Shown here: one piece after another, positions 25,113 through 34,707 of the stretch | How positions within the stretch are numbered: the stretch's first letter is position 1 | How the letters are laid out: every line of letters starts with the position of its first letter | Source: Gallaecimonas pentaromativorans | Lineage (GTDB): Bacteria > Pseudomonadota > Gammaproteobacteria > Enterobacterales > Gallaecimonadaceae | Length of the DNA: 64,000 bases | NCBI RefSeq assembly: GCF_003751625.1 | Contig: NZ_RJUL01000003.1 | Span: 1-64,000, forward strand | Direction of reading: 5' to 3' | Position numbers and translations under genes: made by a program | The notes under the pieces: generated by a model | What the model saw: only the letters and a program-made list of their open reading frames with translations | What the model was told of the DNA's origin: nothing | The model's database searches: none

Positions 25113-25640
25113 TTATTTTCTCAGGCGGCCGCGCACTAGCTTGTGCTTATCCAGGGCCATCTTAGTCAGGCTGGTGCTGGTGTGTCCATGGCACAGCGCA
25201 ATGGCCAGGGCGTCAGCGGCATCGGCCTGGGGAGTGCCGGGCAGTTTGAGCATATGGGCCACCATATGCGCCACCTGGGTCTTGTCGGCCGCGCCGGTGC
25301 CCACCACCGCCTGCTTGACCTGGCGGGCCGAGTATTCCGATATCGCCAAACCGGCGTTCACCCCAGCCACGATAGCCACGCCACGGGCCTGGCCCAATTT
25401 CAGGGCCGAGTCGGCATTGCGAGCCATAAACACCTGCTCGATGGCAAGCTCATCAGGCTGGAACTGGCGGATGATTTCGCTCACCCCGTCAAACACCTGC
25501 TTGAGGCGCTCGGGTAAAGGTTCAGCGGTAATGCGGATGCAACCGGAGCCGAGGTAGCCAAAACGTACCCCTTCCTGGCGGATAAGGCCGTAACCGGTAA
25601 TGCGGGAGCCGGGGTCAATACCCAGGATAATGCGGGTCAT
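25113..25640 (-). CDS. ruvC: Holliday junction resolvase RuvC
   Basis: Junction endonuclease of 175 residues with an RNase H fold: first acid in [16 protein letters not shown], Glu in [21 protein letters not shown], and the final acids in [17 protein letters not shown]. The ATG at 25640 puts the catalytic Asp at residue 8; the 10-residue upstream extension has no role in the family. Separated from aspS by a long GC-rich hairpin. Confidence 0.97.
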   Translation of the reverse strand: MTRIILGIDPGSRITGYGLIRQEGVRFGYLGSGCIRITAEPLPERLKQVFDGVSEIIRQFQPDELAIEQVFMARNADSALKLGQARGVAIVAGVNAGLAISEYSARQVKQAVVGTGAADKTQVAHMVAHMLKLPGTPQADAADALAIALCHGHTSTSLTKMALDKHKLVRGRLRK

Positions 25641-25696
25641 CCCTGTGGTTCCTTCGGGTTGCCGCACCAAATTGATGCACTAAAACGCGGGGTTGG

Positions 25697-25732
25697 GGCC
25701 TGGCCCCGCGCCTTAATGCGCGGGGCCGGGCC
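25697..25732 (-). other. Strong GC-rich hairpin between aspS and ruvC
   Basis: Arms GGCCTGGCCCCGCGC and GCGCGGGGCCGGGCC (one mismatch) around a six-base loop. There is no T-run on the minus strand, so it is not a standard terminator. It may protect the aspS 3' end or slow transcription into ruvCAB. Confidence 0.65.
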
Positions 25733-25757
25733 TTTGGCTGCCTGCCAGGCAGGGCCA

Positions 25758-27527
25758 TCAGTCTTCGATTTTCTTGACCACCAGCGACAGCTCTTCCAGG
25801 GCTTGCGGGTTGGCAAAGCTGGGGGCTTCGGTCAGCGGGCAAGCGGCGGTGGTGGTCTTGGGGAAGGCCATCACGTCGCGAATGGAGCTGGCGCCGGTCA
25901 TCAGCATCACCAGGCGGTCCAGGCCAAAGGCAAGGCCAGCGTGGATTGGGGCGCCGTACTGCAGGGCTTCGAGCAGGAAGCCAAACTTCTCTTCGGCTTC
26001 TTCTTCGCTGATGCCCAGCAGCTTAAATACCGCCTGCTGCATGGTGTTGTCGTGGATACGCACCGAGCCACCGCCCAGTTCCACACCGTTTAGCACCATA
26101 TCGTAGGCGTTGGAGATGGTGGCAACGGGGTTGGCCGAAAGCTCTTCAGGGGTGGCATTAAGGGGCGCGGTGAAGGGGTGGTGCAGCGCGTAGAGGCGGC
26201 CGTCGTCTTCCTCGAACATCGGGAAATCCACTACCCACAGCGGTGCCCACTCATCAGTGCGAGTAAAGCCCAAGTCTTCACCCAGTTTCAGGCGAAGCGC
26301 GCCCAGGGCGTCGGTACAGACTTTGTAGGAGTCGCTGCCGAACAGCAGCAGGTCGCCGTCAGCAACTTCAGTGCGAGCCAGCAAGCCTTGGATGGCTTTA
26401 TCGTCCAGGAATTTCAAAATGGGTGATTGCAGGCCTTCAGCGCCTTTGGCCAGTTCATTGACTTTGAGCCACGGCAGGCCTTTGGCACCGTACACGCCCA
26501 CAAAGCTTTGGTAGTCGTCCAACTGCTTGCGGGAAAGAGAAGCGCCGCCAGGCACTTTAATCACGGCCACACGGCCTTTGGCATCGTTGGCCGGGCCGTT
26601 GAACACCTTGAATTCCACGTGGGCCAACAGGTCGGCTACGTCAACGATTTCCAGCGGGTTACGCAAGTCGGGCTTGTCGGAGCCAAAGCGGGTCATGGCT
26701 TCGAGGTAGGTCATGGTGGGGAAGGTCGTAAACTCGACGCCCAGCATTTCCTTAAACAGCTCGGTGACCAGGCCTTCGGTGATTTCGCGCACTTGCGGCG
26801 CGGTCAGAAAGGAGGTCTCGATATCAATCTGGGTGAATTCCGGCTGACGGTCGGCGCGCAGGTCTTCGTCGCGGAAACATTTAACTATCTGATAGTAACG
26901 GTCCATGCCGGCCACCATCAGCAGCTGTTTGAAAAGCTGCGGGGACTGCGGCAGGGCGAAGAATTTACCCTTGTGGGTACGGCTCGGCACCAGGTAGTCG
27001 CGGGCCCCTTCGGGGGTAGCCTTGGTGAGGATGGGGGTTTCGATATCCAAAAACCCTTGCTCTTCGAGGTAGCGGCGCACAAAACCGGTGACCTTGGCAC
27101 GGAACATCAAGCGCTCGGTCATCTCCGGGCGGCGCAGATCCAGGTAGCGGTACTTGAGGCGAGACTCTTCGCTGTTCTTCTGGTGGTCATCCAGGGCGAT
27201 GGGCAGCGGCTTGGCCTTGTTGATGATGCTGAGCTTTTTACCCAGCACTTCCACGGCGCCGGTGGCCATGTCTTTATTGATTTGCGACTCAGGGCGGGCG
27301 CGAACCACACCTTCTATCTGGACGCAAAATTCGGCGCGCAGGCTGTTGGCGGTCTCGAAGACGTCTTCCAGATCCGGGTCGAAAACCACCTGCACCAGGC
27401 CTTCACGGTCACGAAGCTGAACGAAGATAACCCCGCCCAGGTCGCGGCGGCGGTGTACCCAACCGACCAATTGAACACTGTGGCCGACGTGGGCTTCGCG
27501 GATCTGTCCACAATAGATGCTGCGCAT
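25758..27527 (-). CDS. aspS: Aspartyl-tRNA synthetase
   Basis: Class II synthetase of 589 residues, bacterial type. It has an OB-fold anticodon domain ([20 protein letters not shown]), motif 2 ([19 protein letters not shown]), the bacterial GAD insertion (about 300-420) and motif 3 ([17 protein letters not shown]). It charges tRNA-Asp. It starts the leftward aspS-ruvCAB-tamAB series and is divergent from yecE. Confidence 0.98.
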   Translation of the reverse strand: MRSIYCGQIREAHVGHSVQLVGWVHRRRDLGGVIFVQLRDREGLVQVVFDPDLEDVFETANSLRAEFCVQIEGVVRARPESQINKDMATGAVEVLGKKLSIINKAKPLPIALDDHQKNSEESRLKYRYLDLRRPEMTERLMFRAKVTGFVRRYLEEQGFLDIETPILTKATPEGARDYLVPSRTHKGKFFALPQSPQLFKQLLMVAGMDRYYQIVKCFRDEDLRADRQPEFTQIDIETSFLTAPQVREITEGLVTELFKEMLGVEFTTFPTMTYLEAMTRFGSDKPDLRNPLEIVDVADLLAHVEFKVFNGPANDAKGRVAVIKVPGGASLSRKQLDDYQSFVGVYGAKGLPWLKVNELAKGAEGLQSPILKFLDDKAIQGLLARTEVADGDLLLFGSDSYKVCTDALGALRLKLGEDLGFTRTDEWAPLWVVDFPMFEEDDGRLYALHHPFTAPLNATPEELSANPVATISNAYDMVLNGVELGGGSVRIHDNTMQQAVFKLLGISEEEAEEKFGFLLEALQYGAPIHAGLAFGLDRLVMLMTGASSIRDVMAFPKTTTAACPLTEAPSFANPQALEELSLVVKKIED

Positions 27528-27578
27528 GAAACTTTAAGTCCTTTGACGAAGAAGTGTGGCTGTTAAGCCAATAATGAC

Positions 27579-27635
27579 CGCCGATTATAGCGACCAGGGC
27601 TTGGGGGATTCAATTGACTCGCTATAATGGCGGCC
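27579..27635. promoter_or_regulatory. Divergent aspS / yecE promoters in an inverted repeat
   Basis: CCGCCGATTATAGCGA (27579-27594) and TCGCTATAATGGCGG (27619-27633) form an inverted repeat with one extra base. Each arm carries a perfect TATAAT: minus strand 27584-27589 toward aspS, plus strand 27623-27628 toward yecE. Possible -35 boxes are TTGAAT (minus, 27608-27613) and TTGGGG (plus, 27601-27606). Confidence 0.65.
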
Positions 27636-28472
27636 ATGCTGTATCTCGGATGCCCCATGTGGTCGCACCCGGCCTGGAAACACCTGTTGTATCCGCCGGG
27701 CACGCCTCAAAATCAACACCTGGCCCATTATGCCCGGGTGTTTAGCGCCATTGAAGGCAATACCACCTTTTATGCGCTGCCAAGCGAAGACACGGTAACA
27801 CGCTGGCAAGACAGCACCCCGGCCGATTTTCGTTTCACCTTTAAATTCCCCCAGGCCATCAGCCACCACAAGGCGTTGGTGGGTGTCGAGCAAGAGCTGG
27901 ACACCTTCCTGACAAGGCTGGCGCCACTTAACGGCAAAATCAGCCACTACCTGCTGCAGCTGCCAGCCCAGTTCGGCCCCGAGCAAGCCGGCGCCCTGGT
28001 ACGCTTTATCGAGCAGCTCCCCAAGAGCTTGCCCCTGGCCATTGAAGTGCGCCACCGCACCTTTTTTGAAAAGGGCGAGGAAGAAAGAGCCCTAAACCGC
28101 TTTTTGATGGACAGCGGCATCGACCGCATCGTCATGGACAGCCGCCCGGTGTTCTCCGTGCCCGCCAGCACCCCGGTGCTGGTAGAAGCCCAGCAGAAAA
28201 AGCCCAAGGTGCCGGTGCATGCCATCGCCACAGGCCAAAAGCCGGTGGTGCGCTTTGTAGGCCTGCCCGAGCCTGCGCTTAACCATGGCTTTTTAGCGCC
28301 CTGGGTGGCCAAGGTGGCCAGTTGGCTGGACGAAGGCCTTAGCCCCACTTTTTTTGTGCACAGCGCCGATAACGACCAGGCGCCACTGCTGGCCCGCTGG
28401 TTTTACGAAGAAGTGGCCAAGCGTCATGCGCTGCCGGCCCTGGCCCCTTTTGCCCAAGCACCACTCTTTTAA
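27636..28472 (+). CDS. yecE: DUF72 family protein YecE
   Basis: TIM-barrel-like DUF72 protein of 278 residues with unknown reaction. The start MLYLGCPMWSHPAWKHLL matches the family opening (WSHP), and further blocks are FSAIEGNTTFYALPSEDTV, FKFPQAISHHKAL and LAIEVRHRTFF. The ATG at 27636 lies only about eight bases after a perfect TATAAT and has no ribosome site, so the mRNA may be leaderless. An ATG at 27627 overlaps the -10 box and is unlikely. It is followed by cmoA and cmoB, a neighbour set also seen in E. coli. Confidence 0.88.
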   Translation: MLYLGCPMWSHPAWKHLLYPPGTPQNQHLAHYARVFSAIEGNTTFYALPSEDTVTRWQDSTPADFRFTFKFPQAISHHKALVGVEQELDTFLTRLAPLNGKISHYLLQLPAQFGPEQAGALVRFIEQLPKSLPLAIEVRHRTFFEKGEEERALNRFLMDSGIDRIVMDSRPVFSVPASTPVLVEAQQKKPKVPVHAIATGQKPVVRFVGLPEPALNHGFLAPWVAKVASWLDEGLSPTFFVHSADNDQAPLLARWFYEEVAKRHALPALAPFAQAPLF

Positions 28473-28553
28473 GGGCAAGGGTTTTGCCGTTAAGGGCTGC
28501 GAGCCTTGGCAAAGGGTGGCAAAATAGCGGCCGCTTTTTTATCGAGGTGGCCC

Positions 28554-29279
28554 ATGTCCCAGGATCGCATCTATTCCACACCCCACGGCGCCGTGAAGGA
28601 TTTTGCCTTTGACGAGCAGGTGGCCGATGTCTTTAACGACATGATTAACCGCTCGGTGCCGGGCTACACCACCATCTTGCACACCCTGGGCAAACTGGCG
28701 CCGCGCTTTGCCAAATCCGGCAGCCGCATCTATGACCTTGGCTGCTCTTTGGGCGCCGCCAGCCTCGCCATTAAGCGCAGCGTCGATATCGAAGGGGTGG
28801 AGCTGATTGCCGTGGACAGCTCGGCGGCCATGATAAGCCGCGCCGAGCGGCAACTGGCCGCCTACAAGGGCAAGGTGGAAGTGAGCCTTAAAGAAGCCGA
28901 TATCCGCGATATCGACATCGAAAACGCCTCCTTGGTGGTGCTCAACTTCACCTTGCAGTTTTTGCCCCAAGATGACCGCGACGCCCTTATCAACAAAATT
29001 TACGCCGGCCTTCGCCCCGGCGGCCTGCTGCTGCTCTCGGAAAAGCTGGTGTTTGCAGACAGCGCCATCAACGATCTTCTCTCTGAGCTGCACTGGGATT
29101 TCAAACGGGACAACGGTTACTCGGAGCTGGAAATCGCCCAAAAGCGCACCGCCATCGAGAACGTGATGCGCCCCGACAGCCCAGAAATTCACCTCAAGCG
29201 CCTCAAAGGCGCCGGCTTTAGCCACAGCCAGTTCTGGTACCAGTGCTACAACTTCGCCTCTCTGGTGGCCATCAAATGA
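28554..29279 (+). CDS. cmoA: Carboxy-S-adenosylmethionine synthase
   Basis: 241 residues, Rossmann methyltransferase fold. Makes carboxy-SAM from SAM and prephenate for tRNA wobble modification. [35 protein letters not shown] (SAM-binding glycine loop), [17 protein letters not shown] and [17 protein letters not shown] fit CmoA. The ATG at 28554 follows GAGGTGG. Its stop overlaps the cmoB start (ATGA). Confidence 0.96.
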   Translation: MSQDRIYSTPHGAVKDFAFDEQVADVFNDMINRSVPGYTTILHTLGKLAPRFAKSGSRIYDLGCSLGAASLAIKRSVDIEGVELIAVDSSAAMISRAERQLAAYKGKVEVSLKEADIRDIDIENASLVVLNFTLQFLPQDDRDALINKIYAGLRPGGLLLLSEKLVFADSAINDLLSELHWDFKRDNGYSELEIAQKRTAIENVMRPDSPEIHLKRLKGAGFSHSQFWYQCYNFASLVAIK

Positions 29280-30256
29280 ACTGGTTTCAACGTTTCTACG
29301 CCGACATTGCCGAAGGCCAGCTGAGCCACTGGCTGGAAGTGCTGCCCAAACAGCTGCGCCAATGGCAAGAGCAAAGCCTGCACGGCGAGTTTCGCCACTG
29401 GCAGCGCATTCTTGGCCAATTGCCAGAAGTCGCTACCGCGCATCTTGATATCAAAGACAGCGTCACCATAGGCGCGCCGGGAGACGTAGACGGCGGCACC
29501 CAAAAGGCCATCGAGGGTTTGTTGCAAAAATTCCACCCCTGGCGAAAAGGGCCCTACCGGGTGCACGGGGTACATATCGACACCGAATGGCGCTCGGACT
29601 GGAAGTGGGACAGGGTGCTGCCCCATATTTCGCCCCTTAAAAACCGCTTTGTGCTGGATGTGGGCTGCGGCAGCGGCTACCACATGTGGCGCATGCTCGG
29701 CGAAGGGGCCTGGCGGGTGGTGGGCATAGACCCATCGGAGCTGTTTTTGATTCAGTTTCAAGCCATCAAGCACTTTGCCAAAGCGGCCCGCCCGGCGCTG
29801 CCCATCGATTTGCTGCCCCTTGGCATTCAGCAGCTGCCGGCCCTCAAGGCCTTTGACACCGTCTTTTCCATGGGGGTCTTGTATCACCGCAAGAGCCCCA
29901 TCGAGCACATCGAGCAGCTGCGCGCCCAGTTAAAAGAAGGCGGCGAGCTGGTGCTGGAGACCTTGGTTATCGACGGCGACGAGAATGCGGTGCTGGTGCC
30001 CAAAGACCGCTACGCCCAGATGCGTAATGTCTGGTTTTTGCCCTCTGCCGAGGCCCTTAAGCTTTGGGTAAGCCGCTGCGGCTTTAAAGACATCAAGGTG
30101 GTGGACATCGACACCACCAGTACCGATGAGCAGCGGGCCACGGCCTGGATGCGCAACGAGTCGCTCAAGGACTTCTTGGACCCTAATGACCCCAGCAAGA
30201 CGGTGGAAGGCTACCCCGCCCCCAAAAGGGCGGTGCTGGTGGCTACCGCCTGCTAG
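29276..30256 (+). CDS. cmoB: tRNA U34 carboxymethyltransferase
   Basis: 326 residues. Transfers the carboxymethyl group from carboxy-SAM to 5-hydroxyuridine at tRNA position 34, giving cmo5[21 protein letters not shown] and [17 protein letters not shown] form the SAM site; [19 protein letters not shown] is the usual later block. It overlaps cmoA by 4 bp (coupled translation) and its last 4 bp overlap the end of glsA on the other strand. Confidence 0.96.
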   Translation: MNWFQRFYADIAEGQLSHWLEVLPKQLRQWQEQSLHGEFRHWQRILGQLPEVATAHLDIKDSVTIGAPGDVDGGTQKAIEGLLQKFHPWRKGPYRVHGVHIDTEWRSDWKWDRVLPHISPLKNRFVLDVGCGSGYHMWRMLGEGAWRVVGIDPSELFLIQFQAIKHFAKAARPALPIDLLPLGIQQLPALKAFDTVFSMGVLYHRKSPIEHIEQLRAQLKEGGELVLETLVIDGDENAVLVPKDRYAQMRNVWFLPSAEALKLWVSRCGFKDIKVVDIDTTSTDEQRATAWMRNESLKDFLDPNDPSKTVEGYPAPKRAVLVATAC

Positions 30257-31167
30257 AAAAGGCTCAGGTCCAGGGCCTTGGACAATTCCTCCAAGGCCCA
30301 GAGCCCCACCACCGAATTGCCGTATTCATTGAGCTCCGGCGCCCACACGCACACCGTAAAGCGCCCCGGCACCACCGCCATGATGCCGCCCCCTACCCCG
30401 CTTTTGCCGGGCATGCCGACCCGGTAGGCAAAATCCCCCGCCGCGTCGTAAAGCCCCGAGGTGAGCAGCAGCGCGTTCAGCTGCTGGGTCTGGCGTTTAG
30501 TCAGCCACTGGCGGCCACTTTGCGGGCAGCGGCCGTCGGCGGCCAGGAACGAAAAGGCCCGGGCCAGCTCCACGCAGTTCATGGAAAGGGCGCAATAGCT
30601 GAAGTAGGCACGCAGCACCCTGTCCACTTCGTTTTCAAAATTACCGAAGCTTTTCATCAAGTTGGCCATAGCCGCGTTACGATAGCGGTGCTCGTATTCG
30701 GAATCGGCCACCTTGCGGTCGATGGTGATACTGGCGGTTCCGGCCATCAGCCGCACCGTTTCGAGCATGGCGTGCACAGGCGCCGAGAGCCGCGAACACA
30801 GGCTGTCGGCCACCACCAGGGCGCCGGCGTTGATAAAGGGGTTACGGGGAATGCCCTTTTCAAATTCCAGCTGCACCAGGGAATTAAAGGCGGTGCCCGA
30901 GGGCTCTTTGCCCACCCGCTGCCACAGCTCGTCACCGTGGCGGTGAATAGCCATGGTGAGGGAAAATGCCTTTGAAATGCTTTGAATGGAAAACCTTTTT
31001 TGCGCCTGGCCGCTAGAATAGAGGTCACCTTCGAGGGTGTGGATGGCAATGCCAAATTGCGCGGGCGCAACAGAGGCCAAAGCCGGGATATAATCCGCCA
31101 CCCTGCCCTGGCCGTAATGGCTGGCAGCGCCGGCGCAAATGTCGTCGAGAAGTTGTTGAAGGTCCAC
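30253..31167 (-). CDS. glsA: Glutaminase A
   Basis: Beta-lactamase-fold glutaminase of 304 residues, Gln to Glu plus ammonia, cytosolic. The nucleophile Ser and Lys are in [13 protein letters not shown]. Further blocks are [32 protein letters not shown] and [15 protein letters not shown]. The start is GTG at 31167 with a weak ribosome site. Monocistronic; it converges with cmoB with no room for a terminator. Confidence 0.95.
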   Translation of the reverse strand: MDLQQLLDDICAGAASHYGQGRVADYIPALASVAPAQFGIAIHTLEGDLYSSGQAQKRFSIQSISKAFSLTMAIHRHGDELWQRVGKEPSGTAFNSLVQLEFEKGIPRNPFINAGALVVADSLCSRLSAPVHAMLETVRLMAGTASITIDRKVADSEYEHRYRNAAMANLMKSFGNFENEVDRVLRAYFSYCALSMNCVELARAFSFLAADGRCPQSGRQWLTKRQTQQLNALLLTSGLYDAAGDFAYRVGMPGKSGVGGGIMAVVPGRFTVCVWAPELNEYGNSVVGLWALEELSKALDLSLF

Positions 31168-31317
31168 GTTGGCCCAAGGGTTTTTAGACGGTGGCGTTTA
31201 TTGTCGCCACTGAATGGATAAAAGCAACGCCAAGCCGGGCTTAACCGGCCAATTCAGATTTGATTGATAAAACCTATGTTGAACTTCAAAGCCCCGAACA
31301 AAAAAGGACGTACGGAT

Positions 31318-32091
31318 ATGCGCAAAGCGCTTTTGTTGCTCGGTGGTACCTTGCTTTTGCAAGCCTGTGCCCAAACCCAGGCCCCCGCCCCAGCTGAAAA
31401 GGACATCAACCACCTCCAGGTTCAGCTCGACACCTTGCACGACCAGCAGAACCAGCACCTGGCCACTTTGGAAGCCAAGCAGGCCCAAGCCCAACAGCAG
31501 ATCCTCAGTGCCCAGGCCGCCCAACAGGCCACCCTGGCTGCTATCGCCGCAAAACTTAACGAAAAACAACAACCTGTGGTTTGTCCGCAAACACCACAAC
31601 TACAATGCCCGGAGACCAAACCTATGCCGGTAAAGGACGACAAACTGGTGGTTGGCGCCTTGGAAAAGGTACGCCTGCATCCTTCTGACGTAGTACTGAC
31701 CGCCCGTATCGACACCGGTGCCACCTCGGCGTCCCTCGATGCCCGCGATATCCAGAAGTTCGAGCGCGATGGTGCCGACTGGGTGCGCTTTAAGGTGCCT
31801 ACCGACGATAAAGGCAGCGACTACATGGAAGTGGAGCGCAAGGTGCTGCGCTGGGTGCGCATTATCCAGTCCAGCTCCGAAGACGGCGAGCGCCGCCCGG
31901 TGGTGGAATTTAAATTCGACATCGGCCCTATTTCCCAAAAGGCCGAGTTCAACCTCTCTGACCGCTCGCACCTGGAATTTCCGGTACTGATTGGCCGCAA
32001 CATCTTAAAAGACGTGATGGTGGTGGACGTAGGCAAGGAATACAGCCTGAAACTGCCGCCGATGAAAGCCGAGGACAAGGACGCTAAATGA
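31318..32091 (+). CDS. Retropepsin-like aspartic endopeptidase lipoprotein (RloA type)
   Basis: 257 residues. A lipobox near the start (LLGGTLLLQACAQ) predicts an envelope lipoprotein. A coiled coil follows (about 35-80, rich in Gln and Ala), then a retropepsin-like domain (pfam05618 type, once called RimK-linked zinc protease) with the active-site triplet in ARIDTGATSASLDA, and EFPVLIGRNILKDVMVVDVG. The start at 31318 follows AAGGA and fits the lipoprotein signal; upstream ATGs do not. Its stop overlaps the next gene (ATGA). It is the first gene of the three-gene RloABC-like operon. Assignment to RloA rests on remembered family names. Confidence 0.85.
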   Translation: MRKALLLLGGTLLLQACAQTQAPAPAEKDINHLQVQLDTLHDQQNQHLATLEAKQAQAQQQILSAQAAQQATLAAIAAKLNEKQQPVVCPQTPQLQCPETKPMPVKDDKLVVGALEKVRLHPSDVVLTARIDTGATSASLDARDIQKFERDGADWVRFKVPTDDKGSDYMEVERKVLRWVRIIQSSSEDGERRPVVEFKFDIGPISQKAEFNLSDRSHLEFPVLIGRNILKDVMVVDVGKEYSLKLPPMKAEDKDAK

Positions 32092-33599
32092 TTTCCCGGG
32101 TTCCCTTTTACACCATTGTCGTGCTCTTCATCCTGGCGGGCCTGGGGCTGGCTATCGCCCGCCACGCCCAGATGGAGATCCCCTTTTTGCCGGGCGCCGA
32201 GCGGCCAGTGTGGCTGGTAGAAGCGCGTATCGATTTTAACGCCAAGAACGAGCCGGTGCTGGTGAGCATGGACTTGCCCGACAGCCCGCCAGGCTTTCGG
32301 CTCTTTACCGAGCAAGCCGCCAGCCCCGGTTACGGCTTTTCGGTCATTCGCCATGACGGCAATCGCCGGGGCGAGTGGTCTATTCGCCGCGCCGTAGGGC
32401 CGCAAACCCTCTACTACAAGGCGCAGTTCCTGCAAGCCTCTGATATCGAAGAGCTGCCGGAGCAAACTCCGCCCGAGGCTCAAACCATCGACTGGGACGG
32501 CCCCCAAGGCACCGCCGCCACCCAATTGCTGGCCCAGGCTCAGCAGCGCTCATCCACGCCGCAGTCACTGACCCGCGAGCTGATTAAACTTTTGAACCAG
32601 CCCGAACCCGGCCAGAACGCCGCCTTGCTGCTGCAAGGCCACACCGAGGCCGACCTGCTGGTCAAACTGTTGAACCAGGCTGGCCTGCCGGCCCGCGAAT
32701 CCCAAGGCTTGTATCTCGAAGATGCGCGCCGCCGCCAGAGCCTGAGCTCCTTTGTGGAGGTGTACGCCGACAACCGCTGGCTGGTGTTCGACCCCAAAAC
32801 CGGCGAACAGGGCCTGCCGGACAACGTGCTGATGTGGCACAAAAAAGGCGTGTCCTTGCTGGATGTGAACGGCGGCAGCGGCTCCAATGTGTCGTTCTCC
32901 ATCATCCGCCAAACGGTGCCGGCCTTGCAGCTGGCAAGGGCCCAGGCTGAAGAACACGGCTTTGGGCAGTTCTCCATCTACCAGTTGCCCATTGAAGAAC
33001 AATCCATGTTCAAGCTGTTGCTGCTGCTGCCCATCGGTGCGGCGGCGGTGGTGTTTATGCGCATTATCGTCGGGGTGAAAACCTCGGGCACCTTTATGCC
33101 GGTGCTGATCGCCGTGGCCTTTTTGCAAACCTCCTTGCTGCCCGGCATTGTCAGCTTTATTACGGTGGTGGCGCTGGGCTTGCTGCTGCGGGGCTACCTC
33201 TCAAGGCTCAACCTGCTGCTGGTGGCAAGGATAGCTACCTTGGTGATTTTGGTGGTGTTTATCATCGCCATCATGAGCATCGTCGGTTACCAGCTTGGCT
33301 TTAACACCGGCATGACCATCACCTTCTTCCCGATGATCATCATGGCCTGGACCATAGAGCGGATGTCCATCCTCTGGGAAGAAGACGGCCCCAAAGAAGT
33401 GCTCAAGCAAGGGGGCGGCTCGCTGCTGGTGGCCATCCTCGCCTTCTTGGCCATGGAGTCCAAGCTGGTCAGCCACCTCACCTTCAATTTCCCCGAGCTG
33501 CACTTTGTGCTGCTGGCGATGATCCTGTTGATGGGGCAATACAAGGGTTACAAGCTCACCGAGCTCAAGCGCTTTAAAGCCATGGTGGACCGCGCATGA
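32088..33599 (+). CDS. Inactive transglutaminase-like / seven-helix membrane protein (RloB type)
   Basis: 503 residues. One N-terminal helix (FYTIVVLFILAGLGLAIA), a periplasmic transglutaminase-like region to about 290 (LLVKLLNQAGLPARESQGLY, SFVEVYADNRWLVFDPKTGE) without a visible Cys-His-Asp triad, then about seven membrane helices from residue 305 on (LLLLLPIGAAAVVFMRIIVG, PVLIAVAFLQTSLLPGIVSF and following). This architecture is known for the membrane component of RimK-like ATP-grasp operons, named RloB in some annotations and linked there to osmotic stress. It overlaps both neighbours by 4 bp. Confidence 0.85.
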   Translation: MISRVPFYTIVVLFILAGLGLAIARHAQMEIPFLPGAERPVWLVEARIDFNAKNEPVLVSMDLPDSPPGFRLFTEQAASPGYGFSVIRHDGNRRGEWSIRRAVGPQTLYYKAQFLQASDIEELPEQTPPEAQTIDWDGPQGTAATQLLAQAQQRSSTPQSLTRELIKLLNQPEPGQNAALLLQGHTEADLLVKLLNQAGLPARESQGLYLEDARRRQSLSSFVEVYADNRWLVFDPKTGEQGLPDNVLMWHKKGVSLLDVNGGSGSNVSFSIIRQTVPALQLARAQAEEHGFGQFSIYQLPIEEQSMFKLLLLLPIGAAAVVFMRIIVGVKTSGTFMPVLIAVAFLQTSLLPGIVSFITVVALGLLLRGYLSRLNLLLVARIATLVILVVFIIAIMSIVGYQLGFNTGMTITFFPMIIMAWTIERMSILWEEDGPKEVLKQGGGSLLVAILAFLAMESKLVSHLTFNFPELHFVLLAMILLMGQYKGYKLTELKRFKAMVDRA

Positions 33600-34567
33600 A
33601 GTGGGCCAGCCCCTTTGCCCTGAAACGGGCCGGCATCCTTGGCATGAACCGGCGTAACGTCGCTTACATCGGCCAGTACAACAAGCGCAGCCTCTACCCG
33701 CTGGTGGACAACAAGCTCAAGACCAAGCTGCTGGCCGAAAAGCACCAGGTAACGGTGCCAAGGCTGCTGGGAGTGGTGCAGCAGCAGCATGAGATTGAGC
33801 ACGTGGCGGAGCTGGTCACCAACTTTGCCTCTTTTGCCATCAAGCCCGCCAAGGGCTCCGGCGGCAAAGGCATTTTGGTGATAACCGGCCGCGACGGCGA
33901 CGATTTCGTCAAAGCCTCGGGGTCGGTTATCAGCCAGGAAGACGTCAAACGGCACATGACCAATATCCTGGCCGGGCTCTATTCGCTGGGCGGCAAGCCG
34001 GACGTGGCCATTATCGAAGAGCTTATCGAGTTCGACGATAGGTTCGACGGCTTTTCCTTCCAGGGGGTGCCGGATATTCGCATCATCATCTTCCAGGGCT
34101 ACCCGGTGATGGCCATGCTGCGCTGCGCAACCCGCGCCTCTGACGGCAAGGCCAACCTGCACCAAGGCGCCGTGGGGGTGGGGCTGGATATCGCCACCGG
34201 CCGCTGCCTGAACGCCGTGCAGTTTGGCGAGGTGGTCAGCCAGCACCCGGATACCGGCAAGGCGCTCAATCAAATCACCATCCCCTACTGGACCGAGATG
34301 CTGGAACTGGCCTCCACCTGTTATGACATGACCAGCCTTGGCTATATCGGCACCGACTTGGTGCTGGATAAAAACAAGGGGCCGCTGCTGCTGGAGCTGA
34401 ACGCCCGGCCGGGGCTGTCTATCCAGGTGGCCAACGGCTGCGGGCTGCTGCCGCGCCTAAAACACATCGAGAAGATGAAAAAGCGCCACCACAGCCCCGC
34501 CGAGCGAGTGGCCTACGCCAAGGCCGCTTTTGGCCAGCCACTCGCAGGCAATACCGCCAGCGAGTGA
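33596..34567 (+). CDS. ATP-grasp ligase, alpha-L-glutamate-ligase-like (RloC type)
   Basis: 323 residues, soluble. ATP-grasp features: SFAIKPAKGSGGKGILVITG (ATP-binding Lys and Gly loop), VAIIEELIEFDD, and GPLLLELNARPGLSIQVANG (Mg-binding Glu/Asn). Ligases of this kind join an amino acid or peptide to a carboxyl group using ATP. Together with the retropepsin-like and membrane proteins it suggests making and trimming of a peptide-like product at the envelope; substrate unknown. The ATG overlaps the rloB-like stop. A terminator follows. Confidence 0.86.
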   Translation: MKWASPFALKRAGILGMNRRNVAYIGQYNKRSLYPLVDNKLKTKLLAEKHQVTVPRLLGVVQQQHEIEHVAELVTNFASFAIKPAKGSGGKGILVITGRDGDDFVKASGSVISQEDVKRHMTNILAGLYSLGGKPDVAIIEELIEFDDRFDGFSFQGVPDIRIIIFQGYPVMAMLRCATRASDGKANLHQGAVGVGLDIATGRCLNAVQFGEVVSQHPDTGKALNQITIPYWTEMLELASTCYDMTSLGYIGTDLVLDKNKGPLLLELNARPGLSIQVANGCGLLPRLKHIEKMKKRHHSPAERVAYAKAAFGQPLAGNTASE

Positions 34568-34573
34568 TTTTTG

Positions 34574-34600
34574 AAGCAGCCTGCGGGCTGCTTTTTGTTT
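34574..34600 (+). terminator. Terminator of the RloABC-like operon
   Basis: AAGCAGCC, TGCG, GGCTGCTT and a T-run, directly after the third gene. Confidence 0.85.
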
Positions 34601-34707
34601 GAGAAGACGAAAAACCTGCTATTCATCAGGCAGTAAGGCGCCGTGGCCCATCATTAAATGCTAAAGGAACCCGGCAGCCCTCTGCCCCCACTAAGGACCC
34701 GCGCGCC

